Below, piece by piece: positions 16,558 through 22,660 of a stretch of DNA of 32,426 nt (position 1 is the first letter of the stretch; each line of letters opens with the position of its first letter). Source of the stretch: Thermoplasmata archaeon (GTDB lineage: Archaea > Thermoplasmatota > Thermoplasmata > GCA-020350865); assembly GCA_020351895.1 (NCBI GenBank), contig CP070672.1, forward strand, positions 1,444,734 through 1,477,159, read 5' to 3'. The notes beneath the pieces were generated by a model. That model had not been told where the DNA came from and did not search any database. It saw nothing but the letters and a program-made list of their open reading frames with translations. A program made the translations under genes and the position numbers.

Positions 16558-17355
16558 ATGGTCTCTTGGGAATTTGAAAAACCTGCAACATGTTCCATTG
16601 GAAAGAAAGTAGCAGTGGTGGCGCTTATTTTCTTGCTGATTGGGGCTTTTTTATCGTTTTCAATATGTACACCCATAATCACTATTGCCTTGATAGTATT
16701 CTTACTCTATCTTCAATTCGATATTTATCTTGAAAAAAAGGATGAGACGCGGGTTAAGATCAACCACTTTATTCTCATACTCTGGGGAGCTTTGTATCTA
16801 TTTTCAAGTTTGAGTGCAACATTCGTAGTGATTTGGATGTCCCAATCCTTCATGTCCTTCCCCATCACTTGGCTCGCTGGATTGGTGTTATTGGACTTAG
16901 GTTACCTTCTCTGCATCATAGCAGGTGTTTTAGAGTGGCGATATCCATCGAAAGCAGGACCACGGATTAAGGTAGATAAGAAAAAAGAAAAGGAAGTTTT
17001 ACCAGAAGTAATCCCTAAACAGGTTTCTGAGGTGCCGACAAATATTGGGGCCGATAAGGAAGTAAAACCCATGACTAAAGAAGATATGCTCAAGGAGGAA
17101 CATAAGCAAAAACCAGAACAGGTTCCCATAACCCCCTCAGCTGAATCTGAGAAAATCGAGATGCAAACAAGAGAACCTACAAGCGAGGAAGAGAAGGTAT
17201 TACAAAGATGGGCTAGACACATTAATGAATCCGGGGAAACTTTTGAGCAGTGCATTAAATGCCAAAATTACGTATTCGTTAAAACGAAAGATACAGGTGA
17301 GGCCATAATTTTCAAATGCCCCGATTGTGGTACATCATTTACATTGAAAAAATAG
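16558..17355 (+). CDS. Paralog 2 of 4: four-TM protein with C-terminal zinc ribbon
   Basis: 265 residues. N-terminus MVSWEFEKPATCSIGKK (1-17) is nearly identical to paralog 1. The first loop is short, so TM1 and TM2 (about 18-37 and 39-55) nearly touch, then KINHFILILWGALYLF (about 68-83) and a long hydrophobic stretch to 124, then EWRYPS. The linker is Lys/Glu/Pro-rich (about 133-205). The C-terminal block TREPTSEEEKVLQRWARHINESGETFEQC carries cysteines C232, C235, C254, C257; the second knuckle is FKCPDCGTSFTLKK. The last 40-odd bases of the gene are nearly identical to those of paralog 4, although the rest has diverged. It probably has its own promoter and terminator-like tail. The function is unknown. 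Confidence 0.8.
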   Translation: MVSWEFEKPATCSIGKKVAVVALIFLLIGAFLSFSICTPIITIALIVFLLYLQFDIYLEKKDETRVKINHFILILWGALYLFSSLSATFVVIWMSQSFMSFPITWLAGLVLLDLGYLLCIIAGVLEWRYPSKAGPRIKVDKKKEKEVLPEVIPKQVSEVPTNIGADKEVKPMTKEDMLKEEHKQKPEQVPITPSAESEKIEMQTREPTSEEEKVLQRWARHINESGETFEQCIKCQNYVFVKTKDTGEAIIFKCPDCGTSFTLKK

Positions 17356-17361
17356 AAGATA

Positions 17362-17402
17362 TTATTTAAAGTGTTGTGATGGAAAACACCAAGATTTTTT
17401 AA
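17362..17402 (+). terminator. Terminator-like hairpin and T-tract after paralog 2
   Basis: GTGTT (about 17370-17374) pairs with AACAC before CAAGATTTTTTAATAAT. It is homologous to the tail after paralog 1, although the stem sequence has changed. Confidence 0.4.
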
Positions 17403-17418
17403 TAATAATGAATCCGAG

Positions 17419-17435
17419 ACCAACACATTTATTAT
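17419..17435 (+). promoter_or_regulatory. Promoter of paralog 3
   Basis: ACCAACACATTTATTAT is the third copy of the shared element. It ends 33 bases before the proposed TTG start at 17468, matching the spacing before paralog 2 and arguing against the in-frame ATG at 17408, which lies upstream of this element. Confidence 0.5.
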
Positions 17436-17467
17436 TTTATACTCCTCTAAGGGATGAGAGGGTTAGT

Positions 17468-18346
17468 TTGGTCCCCTTGGAATTCGAGAAGCCATCCAAA
17501 TGGTCTATTGGAAAGAAATTAGGGATTATCCCGATTATTCTATTGCTCCTAGCACCATTTCAACCTTACAGAATACATGATGAAATACAAGGAGATGAGG
17601 TTGTAGAATCACATGTTAGCTATTACATCGGGGTAGAGGCATTCGGTTTTATGAGATTCCTACCCATTGTTTCCGCCATTCTAATAGCAATTTTACTCTA
17701 CCTGAATTTAAATTTGTATACTAAAAAAAACTCTCAATATATAAAAATAAACCATTTCATTCTCTTGATTTGGGGATTATGGTTCTTTTTAACATATTTA
17801 CAACAAATATTCGAACATACCCACAGTGGTTCTTACGGCGATGTTTACCCTGGTTACGGGCTTTGGATGATGGTGGTCGGGTCGTTTTTATGCATGTTTG
17901 TAGGTTTTTTGGAATGGCGTTATCCAACCTCAGTAAAATTCAGTGATTTTAAAATAAGCCTTGGAAAAAAAGAAAAACCTGAGGCTGTGACGGACGTTGT
18001 TGCAGAACCACCACCCAAAATCCTTGATTTAATTGAGGAAGAAAAGGCACAATCAAAATCATTTGTTAAGGCAGAGGTACCAAAATCAGAACATGTGAGA
18101 GAACCTGAACCAGTCTCTAAAAAACATTTAACTAAATCAAAGAAAATAGAAGTGGTAACAAGGGAACCCACAAACGAGGAAGAAAAGATTTTACTTAGCT
18201 GGGCAAGACACATAAACGAGAATGATCAGACCTTCGAGGAGTGTATTAAATGTGGGAAATTCGTATTCCTTTCCGTGAAAGAATCAGTTGACTTCATATC
18301 CTTCAATTGCCCTGAATGTGGAGAATCCTTTAAATTGAAAAAATAG
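17468..18346 (+). CDS. Paralog 3 of 4: four-TM protein with C-terminal zinc ribbon (TTG start)
   Basis: 292 residues from TTG 17468, chosen because (M)VPLEFEKPSKWSIGKK aligns with MVSWEFEKPSEWSIGKK of its paralogs and because the shared promoter lies 33 bases upstream. The frame is open to ATG 17408, but that would put the start before the promoter. It has four hydrophobic segments, with a longer first extracellular-side loop (HDEIQGDEVVESHVSYYIG) and a loop HTHSGSYGDVYPGYG between TM3 and TM4. EWRYPTS marks the end of the membrane part. The linker is about 70 residues. The C-terminal block TREPTNEEEKILLSWARHINENDQTFEECIKCGKFVF ends in FNCPECGESFKLKK, with all four zinc cysteines kept. Paralog 4 follows after only 28 bases without the promoter element, so 3 and 4 are probably cotranscribed. 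Confidence 0.78.
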   Translation: MVPLEFEKPSKWSIGKKLGIIPIILLLLAPFQPYRIHDEIQGDEVVESHVSYYIGVEAFGFMRFLPIVSAILIAILLYLNLNLYTKKNSQYIKINHFILLIWGLWFFLTYLQQIFEHTHSGSYGDVYPGYGLWMMVVGSFLCMFVGFLEWRYPTSVKFSDFKISLGKKEKPEAVTDVVAEPPPKILDLIEEEKAQSKSFVKAEVPKSEHVREPEPVSKKHLTKSKKIEVVTREPTNEEEKILLSWARHINENDQTFEECIKCGKFVFLSVKESVDFISFNCPECGESFKLKK

Positions 18347-18374
18347 AAAATATGATATGGCGGATTTGGTGAGT

Positions 18375-19169
18375 ATGGTCACCTTAGAAATCGAAAAACC
18401 ATCCGAATGGTCCATGGGAAAGAAGATCGGATTAATCGCAATAATTTTATTGATCATTGGGCCTTGGTTACCATATCCCCACAATTATTCCTACATACAA
18501 CTTACATACTTTGGTTTATTAAGATTCATACCTTTCTTATCCGCGGTTTTAATTGCTTTCCTGCTCTATTTCAAATTTCCCATTTATTATAAAAAGGATG
18601 TAAAATATGTAAGAATCAACCATTTTATTCTCATGATCTGGGGTTTCTGGTTTTTTATATCCTATTTTAACTATGCTCTTCCCTATCTTACCCCAGGTTA
18701 TGGAATTTGGATGATTGTTGCTGGATACTTTATGTGTATACTCGCGGGTTTATTCGAATGGCGCCATCAAGCAAAGATAATCCCAACAGTTACCCCTTTA
18801 GATAAGGTAAGTAAAGAACCTACCGGGCAACAAATTATAGATTCTGTTTCTTCTATTGACCAAGATAAGCCATTATCCAAGCCAAGGATTCTCGAAGGGG
18901 AACATAAAGAAAGACTGATGGTAAAACCTGAGTCCACACCCATTGTTCCATCGGTGGAGCCTCAAGCGATAGAGAAAGTAATGCGAGAGCCGACAAGTGA
19001 TGAGGAAAAGATCTTACTTAGATGGACAAGACATATAGATGAGAATAACCAAACTTTCGAGCAATGTATGAAGTGTGGGAATTACGTCTTTTTAAGTGCA
19101 AAAGATACACGCGATACAATAGTTTTCAAATGCCCCGATTGTGGTACATCATTTTCATTGAAAAAATAG
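18375..19169 (+). CDS. Paralog 4 of 4: four-TM protein with C-terminal zinc ribbon
   Basis: 264 residues from ATG 18375 (MVTLEIEKPSEWSMGKK), supported by GGTGAG just upstream and by alignment to its paralogs; ATG 18357 would add six unmatched residues. TM segments lie at about 18-34, 49-65, 80-98 and 107-125, then EWRHQ. The loop YLTPGYGIWMIVAGYFMCILAGLFEWR matches paralog 3 closely (VYPGYGLWMMVVGSFLCMFVGFLEWR), so 3 and 4 are sisters in the membrane part. The zinc ribbon CMKCGNYVFLSAKD plus FKCPDCGTSFSLKK is instead almost identical to paralog 2 at DNA level. The linker contains EGEHKERLMVKPESTPIVPSVEP, which resembles the EEHKQKPEQVPITPSAE of paralog 2. The gene is probably translated from the same mRNA as paralog 3. 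Confidence 0.8.
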   Translation: MVTLEIEKPSEWSMGKKIGLIAIILLIIGPWLPYPHNYSYIQLTYFGLLRFIPFLSAVLIAFLLYFKFPIYYKKDVKYVRINHFILMIWGFWFFISYFNYALPYLTPGYGIWMIVAGYFMCILAGLFEWRHQAKIIPTVTPLDKVSKEPTGQQIIDSVSSIDQDKPLSKPRILEGEHKERLMVKPESTPIVPSVEPQAIEKVMREPTSDEEKILLRWTRHIDENNQTFEQCMKCGNYVFLSAKDTRDTIVFKCPDCGTSFSLKK

Positions 19170-19209
19170 AAAATAAATAAAATAAAAAATAAAAAAACAA
19201 AAAAGGTTT
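19170..19209 (-). terminator. T-rich terminator of the 73-residue protein gene
   Basis: On the minus strand, bases after stop 19219 read through several T runs (CCTTTTTTGTTTTTTTATTTT and on), about 40 bases with almost no other bases. Archaeal RNA polymerase terminates at such tracts. On the plus strand the same stretch is A-rich, so it would not end the paralog 4 mRNA by this mechanism. Confidence 0.5.
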
Positions 19210-19218
19210 TAAGGATAT

Positions 19219-19440
19219 TCAAGCTTCCTCATTCAATATCTGGCAGATGCTTGTGACATCTCTTGTATCATCCAAGATCTCTTGAACCTTGGCAATGTTT
19301 ACTATCAGTCCGACATACTCTTTTCCATCCTGGGAAAGGTACCTCTGGGCTGAATCGAATGCTTCTGCTGAGATGCTGAGCTTCAAGGCGTTTCCACCAT
19401 TGCTCTTGCGCACATAGCCAATCAATTCAGATTGTACCAT
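19219..19440 (-). CDS. Small conserved-looking cytoplasmic protein of unknown function
   Basis: 73 residues, with a near-perfect Shine-Dalgarno GGAGGTGAT before ATG 19440. The sequence (SELIGYVRKSNGGNALKLSISAEAFDSAQRYLSQDGKEYVGLIVNIAKVQEILDDTRDVTSICQI) alternates short strands and helices, with no signal or TM helix and one Cys. I have a memory of similar 70-80-residue archaeal proteins (YVRK...GGALK...AQRY...DG..YV.L..N), but I cannot name a family or a function. A palindromic TATA-like box CCTATTTATAGG at 19527-19538 would start the mRNA near 19507, leaving a leader of about 65 bases. It stands alone on the minus strand, facing away from the micro-protein and repair genes. Confidence 0.7.
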   Translation of the reverse strand: MVQSELIGYVRKSNGGNALKLSISAEAFDSAQRYLSQDGKEYVGLIVNIAKVQEILDDTRDVTSICQILNEEA

Positions 19441-19526
19441 ACATTATCACCTCCGTTTGGCTATTCATGTCCTCGGTAACGGAAGTCCGAAGACAGGGGA
19501 TATTATGTAAGAGGCCCTATTTATAG

Positions 19527-19583
19527 GAAAAGAGCGGAGGTATGTGAAAGTATTTGATATCCTTATTACCGTTATATTAACGG
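19527..19583 (-). promoter_or_regulatory. Promoter and inverted repeat upstream of the 73-residue protein
   Basis: CCTATAAATAGG-like box at 19527-19538 (CCTATTTATAGG on plus) serves the gene starting at 19440. Upstream, CCGTTATATTAACGG at 19569-19583 is a perfect 6-bp inverted repeat with a 3-base centre, 12 bases from the stop of the micro-protein gene. It could be an operator or a short 3' hairpin. Confidence 0.4.
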
Positions 19584-19594
19584 CTATAACTTGA

Positions 19595-19684
19595 TCATCC
19601 GCATGGTGAATAACCACAGTTCCTGCACATCATACAACCACAGGCAACTTCCAAACTCTCCCCACAATCAGGACAAAGGTTCAT
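19595..19684 (-). CDS. Micro-protein of 29 residues with seven cysteines (zinc-ribbon type)
   Basis: The reading frame from ATG 19684 gives MNLCPDCGESLEVACGCMMC followed by RNCGYSPCG, then TGA. The pattern CPxCG...CGCxxCxxCGYSxC is a zinc ribbon much like the terminal Cys module seen on some B12-dependent ribonucleotide reductases and on other enzymes, here free-standing. Cysteine density (7 of 29) in a consistent CxxC register is very unlikely by chance. The frame is also open to a TTG at 19729 preceded by GAGGGGA, which would add 15 residues (ISNEQDHKKSFQIS). A TATA-like TTTTATAG at 19741-19748 would initiate near 19718, favouring the ATG. It probably binds a metal as a small adaptor; the function is unknown. 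Confidence 0.55.
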   Translation of the reverse strand: MNLCPDCGESLEVACGCMMCRNCGYSPCG

Positions 19685-19802
19685 GCTAATTTGAAATGAT
19701 TTCTTATGATCTTGTTCGTTGCTGATCAAATGTTCCCCTCTATAAAAGAGGGATTGGATTCGAAGGTACTTAAAATGAAATAATAGGGGTCAATGAAAGT
19801 AC

Positions 19803-20753
19803 TCATTTACCCTTTGCATTCTTCGCACTCGTTGCAAGTGAATGAGCCTCTCTAATTGGCTCAGGTATTTTATATTTGCAGAATTTTTTTACCACATCTA
19901 ATGCAGTTTTAAATGAGACCTTATGTCCTGGGGAGATGTAGATCAATTTTTTTGCTCTTGGAGAGCTTTTATAGGCATATCCTATTAACTTTTCTTCAAA
20001 TTCCACCTTTGAGTAATCCCCAACTTTTTTGACTTCCTTTTTCACACTCCCACACAGCAAGGTCTTTGCCACACCTATTGTTGGGACATCCAATTTTACA
20101 CCCACATGGGAGGCTATACCCATACCATATGGATGTAGAACACCGTTTCCATCAATGAGAAGCAATGTTGGTTTATGACTCAGTTTTTTCATCACTTTAT
20201 CTATTATGGGAAGTTCTCGAAATGCCAAATATGTTGGGATGTATGGTACATTAATTTTAGCCTCGATGGTCTTACTATCCAAGATGTCCATATTTTCATA
20301 GCTGAAGACCGCACACGCCCCGAGACCGTTACCATTATAGGCAACATCTACTCCACCCACCGTCTCAATGTTCGAAAAATCATCTTGAAGTTTTACTAGT
20401 TTTTTCAACCTTTTTTGCTCCACCCTCATTTTTTTTAGGGGACATTTGGTTTTAAAATCATGGAAATACACATCTTCAAAATCCACGATCATGTCTTCTT
20501 CTACGTGCACCCCTTCATTTTCAAGGAGCCTGATCTTTTTCGGAATCCCTCCCCCAAAACCACCCAATGTGCCGTCACTCATCACCACCCTATGGCAGGG
20601 AACTATAGGAGCGTATGGATTTTCATTGAGCATTCGGCCAACAGCTCTCGCTGCCCTAATATCTCCCAAGGCCCTTGCCAATTCACCGTATGTGCTGACC
20701 TTGCCTTTTGGTATCTGCTTAACTAGCGAATAGAAATAATCATGGAAACTCAT
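19803..20753 (-). CDS. O6-alkylguanine-DNA alkyltransferase fused to endonuclease V
   Basis: 316 residues. Residues 1-85 form the alkyltransferase C-terminal domain: GKVSTYGELARALG, AARAVGRMLNENP, then PCHRVV with acceptor C53, and GTLGGFGGG. The usual alkyltransferase N-terminal domain is absent. Residues about 90-316 form endonuclease V: D136 in VGGVDVAY, E180 in PYIPTYLAFREL, and D201 in LLIDGNGVLHPYGMGIASHVGV, the three metal-binding acids. The protein would remove O6-alkyl groups stoichiometrically and nick DNA near deaminated bases such as hypoxanthine. A protein of this architecture from Ferroplasma acidarmanus was shown to have both activities (Kanugula and colleagues, 2005), supporting a thermoplasmatal origin. 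A TATA-like box at 20812-20820 precedes it. A G-rich tract lies just upstream. Confidence 0.93.
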   Translation of the reverse strand: MSFHDYFYSLVKQIPKGKVSTYGELARALGDIRAARAVGRMLNENPYAPIVPCHRVVMSDGTLGGFGGGIPKKIRLLENEGVHVEEDMIVDFEDVYFHDFKTKCPLKKMRVEQKRLKKLVKLQDDFSNIETVGGVDVAYNGNGLGACAVFSYENMDILDSKTIEAKINVPYIPTYLAFRELPIIDKVMKKLSHKPTLLLIDGNGVLHPYGMGIASHVGVKLDVPTIGVAKTLLCGSVKKEVKKVGDYSKVEFEEKLIGYAYKSSPRAKKLIYISPGHKVSFKTALDVVKKFCKYKIPEPIREAHSLATSAKNAKGK

Positions 20754-20826
20754 ATAGAATGGAAATAGTGTTGTGGAAATAATAAGGTTTGTGAAAGAGG
20801 ATTTTTTATTTCTGTATAAAACATGT

Positions 20827-20875
20827 CCCCTCCCTCACCCTAAATTCCCTCCATCCTTTCCCCCTCCTCCCACCC
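20827..20875 (-). repeat. G-rich tract with canonical G-quadruplex pattern
   Basis: On the minus strand, G-runs are separated by short loops: GGG-(6)-GGG-(3)-GGG-(1)-GGGG at 20849-20827 fits G3+N1-7. Next to it, at 20875-20860, is GGGTGGGAGGAGGGGG. It lies between the oxidoreductase stop (20930) and the repair-gene start (20753), in the sense strand of both. All else in this gap is AT-rich. Confidence 0.55.
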
Positions 20876-20929
20876 AAAAATAAAAGAGTATACAGAATAC
20901 AGAAAGATAAAATAAATGGGAAAGGATCA

Positions 20930-21973
20930 TCAATAAATGTTAAGAACTCCCCCTAATATCAGTCCTGTGAGCATAGTCCCGAGCAAAAGGAGGAAGCTGA
21001 GTAAGGTACTTGTTAAATGAACTGTTCTTATATTTTTATTTTCTTTATGTTTGTTCAAAAGGTAGCCTGATATTATGGCAATCAAGGCTAAAATCATCAC
21101 AGCCAAGGCTAAATATCCGTGGTTGGAATTGGGAAAACTACCGCGTTTGTCCAGGGCAGAAAAAGACCAAAATATCGAGACAGGGAGCAGGATTATCAGA
21201 TAAATCATGGAAATCTTCCTATGAAAATTTCTGGAGAACATCTCAGGCAGTTTCCCTCTAAATTCCACATGTTTCGAGAATCTGAATCCAGAAAGAAGGG
21301 CCAAAGAGCCGAAATAGGCCGATATCGTCAACAGGATACTGTGGCCCCACCAATCTATTATAACGGTAACGTCGGCTTCATCACTGTACCCTCTGCTCTC
21401 CCAGAAACCTTTGTAATCATAGTCTACAACCTCGATATGTGTTATCCATTTGACCCATTTGTAGCCGTATTTGCCAGGGGCCACCAATCGCAGGGGATAA
21501 CCGTGGTCTATTGGAAGAGTTTCACCATTCATCTCGTAGGCCAGGATCACATCGGAGCCAGATGCATAATCGATAGTTAGGCTGCTTGAATATCCATCTG
21601 CAGCATAGAATACAACCTCGGCGGCATTTTCTTTTAATACAGCCATATCCAAAAGGGCTTTTAATCTCACCCCAGTCCAATTTGCAGTGCCCGAAGGTCC
21701 GGCAACGCATATCAGGGTCTTTATCTCACTGATTTTTGGAAAACCAGTAATGTTCTCGTAGTTAAGAATCAGAGGATTTTCAACAAGGCCATCCACTATT
21801 AGAGTCCAATTATCTGCATCTATTATTGGGGATGGACCCTTGGAAACCACGAAGAATTCATCGTTAGGAGTTATCTCGGATAGGGAGGTAGGATACATTA
21901 ATATAGAGACTATTACAAGCCCAAAGACTATTGCCAGTACACCGATGATCTTCCATCCTTTATCCATTTTCAT
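20930..21973 (-). CDS. Molybdopterin oxidoreductase (sulfite-oxidase fold) fused to a His-containing four-TM anchor
   Basis: 347 residues. TM1 at about 9-27 is a signal-anchor. Residues about 35-195 have the sulfite-oxidase-type molybdopterin fold: ITPNDEFFVVSKGPSP, NWTLIVDGLVENPLILNYENI, the Mo-ligating C89 in TLICVAGPSGTANWTGVRLKALLD, and DHGYPLRLVAPGKYGYKWVKWI. The C-terminal part has four TM helices, with a His at the start of each: WWGHSILLTI, NFHRKISMIYL, NSNHGYLALAV and RTVHLTSTLL. Paired histidines in a four-helix bundle suggest a b-type haem anchor, as in the separate YedY/YedZ (MsrP/MsrQ) pair, here in one chain. The catalytic domain would face outside. The substrate is unknown; a periplasmic-side sulfoxide or sulfite reaction is possible. 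Tandem TATA-like boxes lie at 22040-22073. Confidence 0.82.
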   Translation of the reverse strand: MKMDKGWKIIGVLAIVFGLVIVSILMYPTSLSEITPNDEFFVVSKGPSPIIDADNWTLIVDGLVENPLILNYENITGFPKISEIKTLICVAGPSGTANWTGVRLKALLDMAVLKENAAEVVFYAADGYSSSLTIDYASGSDVILAYEMNGETLPIDHGYPLRLVAPGKYGYKWVKWITHIEVVDYDYKGFWESRGYSDEADVTVIIDWWGHSILLTISAYFGSLALLSGFRFSKHVEFRGKLPEMFSRNFHRKISMIYLIILLPVSIFWSFSALDKRGSFPNSNHGYLALAVMILALIAIISGYLLNKHKENKNIRTVHLTSTLLSFLLLLGTMLTGLILGGVLNIY

Positions 21974-22039
21974 TACGCTCTTTGGAAATTATCCATTTTT
22001 TTGATGATCTGCTTTGATAGAGAGATATCCATAATTATG

Positions 22040-22073
22040 TTTGTTTTTATTTATAGTATTTGTTTATTTATAG
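22040..22073 (-). promoter_or_regulatory. Tandem TATA-like repeat upstream of the molybdopterin oxidoreductase gene
   Basis: TTTGTTTTTATTTATAG (22040-22056) and TTTGTTTATTTATAG (22059-22073) on the plus strand are imperfect direct repeats. On the minus strand each reads CTATAAATAAA, a good TATA element. The nearer one predicts a start near 22022, about 50 bases before ATG 21973. Two alternative starts, or a TATA plus a factor site, are possible. Confidence 0.4.
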
Positions 22074-22097
22074 AAATTTGTCTGTTCCTCAAAGGGG

Positions 22098-22198
22098 TTA
22101 CCTAAGGTAAAACAAAAATTGAGGGATCATTTTTTAAATTAAAATGAGAATCATAAAAACATTTAAATAGTATGTAATGTTATATCTAGATGTAACAT
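22098..22198 (+). promoter_or_regulatory. Promoter and operator-like palindromes of the AbrB-type gene
   Basis: CATTTAAATAG at 22160-22170 is the TATA-like element before ATG 22220. Over the expected start lies ATGTTA-10-TAACAT (22177-22198) with TCTAGA at its centre, a near-palindrome of about 22 bases suited to autoregulation by a dimeric AbrB protein. Farther upstream TTACCTAAGGTAA (22098-22110) is a perfect 5-bp inverted repeat. Which protein binds these is inference. Confidence 0.45.
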
Positions 22199-22219
22199 GT
22201 ATATCATTCGGGTGTAATA

Positions 22220-22534
22220 ATGGGTCGCGTCCATTGGAAGAGAAGGATTCAAAAGCGTGGTGGTTCGCTTCAAGTAACATTACCAAATGAGATATGTAAA
22301 GCTCTTGATTTGAATGACAAAGACGAGGTGCTTATCTATTGCGAAGAAGATACATTGATGATTAGAAAAGATTCAGATCGTTGTCCACATTGTTTTGGGA
22401 CAGGGAGCTGCAGATGCAGTGCCTGTGCCAAGAAGGTAAGGCTTTTAGGAAGACCTGTTCTAATCCCAGTGACATGCAGTGTGTGCAACGGTAGTGGAAA
22501 GGTAATAACAGCAGAGCCAAATTATGATGATTGA
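22220..22534 (+). CDS. AbrB-type DNA-binding protein with C-terminal DnaJ-like Cys region
   Basis: 104 residues. Residues 5-50 are a SpoVT/AbrB swapped-hairpin domain: RRIQKRGGSLQVTLPNEICKALDLNDKDEVLIYCEEDTLMIRK, with the usual S-x-Q-V-T-L-P strand and D-x-V turn. Residues 55-95 hold Cys repeats of the DnaJ type: CPHCFGTGSC (C55, C58, C64), CRCSAC (C64, C66, C69) and CSVCNGSGK (C86, C89). DnaJ itself has four CxxCxGxG repeats; here two are clear, with CRCSAC between them. The protein is thus probably a dimeric DNA-binding regulator with a zinc or redox-sensing module. The palindrome over its own start suggests autoregulation. The RND exporter follows 126 bases later on the same strand and could be its target. 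The combination is unusual to me. Confidence 0.8.
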   Translation: MGRVHWKRRIQKRGGSLQVTLPNEICKALDLNDKDEVLIYCEEDTLMIRKDSDRCPHCFGTGSCRCSACAKKVRLLGRPVLIPVTCSVCNGSGKVITAEPNYDD

Positions 22535-22660
22535 TATCATAGGAAGAAAGAGGTGATGTGACTTGAATAAACAAAATACCAAAAAGGTCCAAAATACACA
22601 CCATAATATATTTACCTCTCGACTTCATTACTATCAACCAGTGACGCAAAGGCGGTAAGA

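Noticed and set aside
17408..17467. ATG 17408 as the start of paralog 3
   Set aside because: It lies upstream of the shared promoter element, and the added residues match none of the paralogs.
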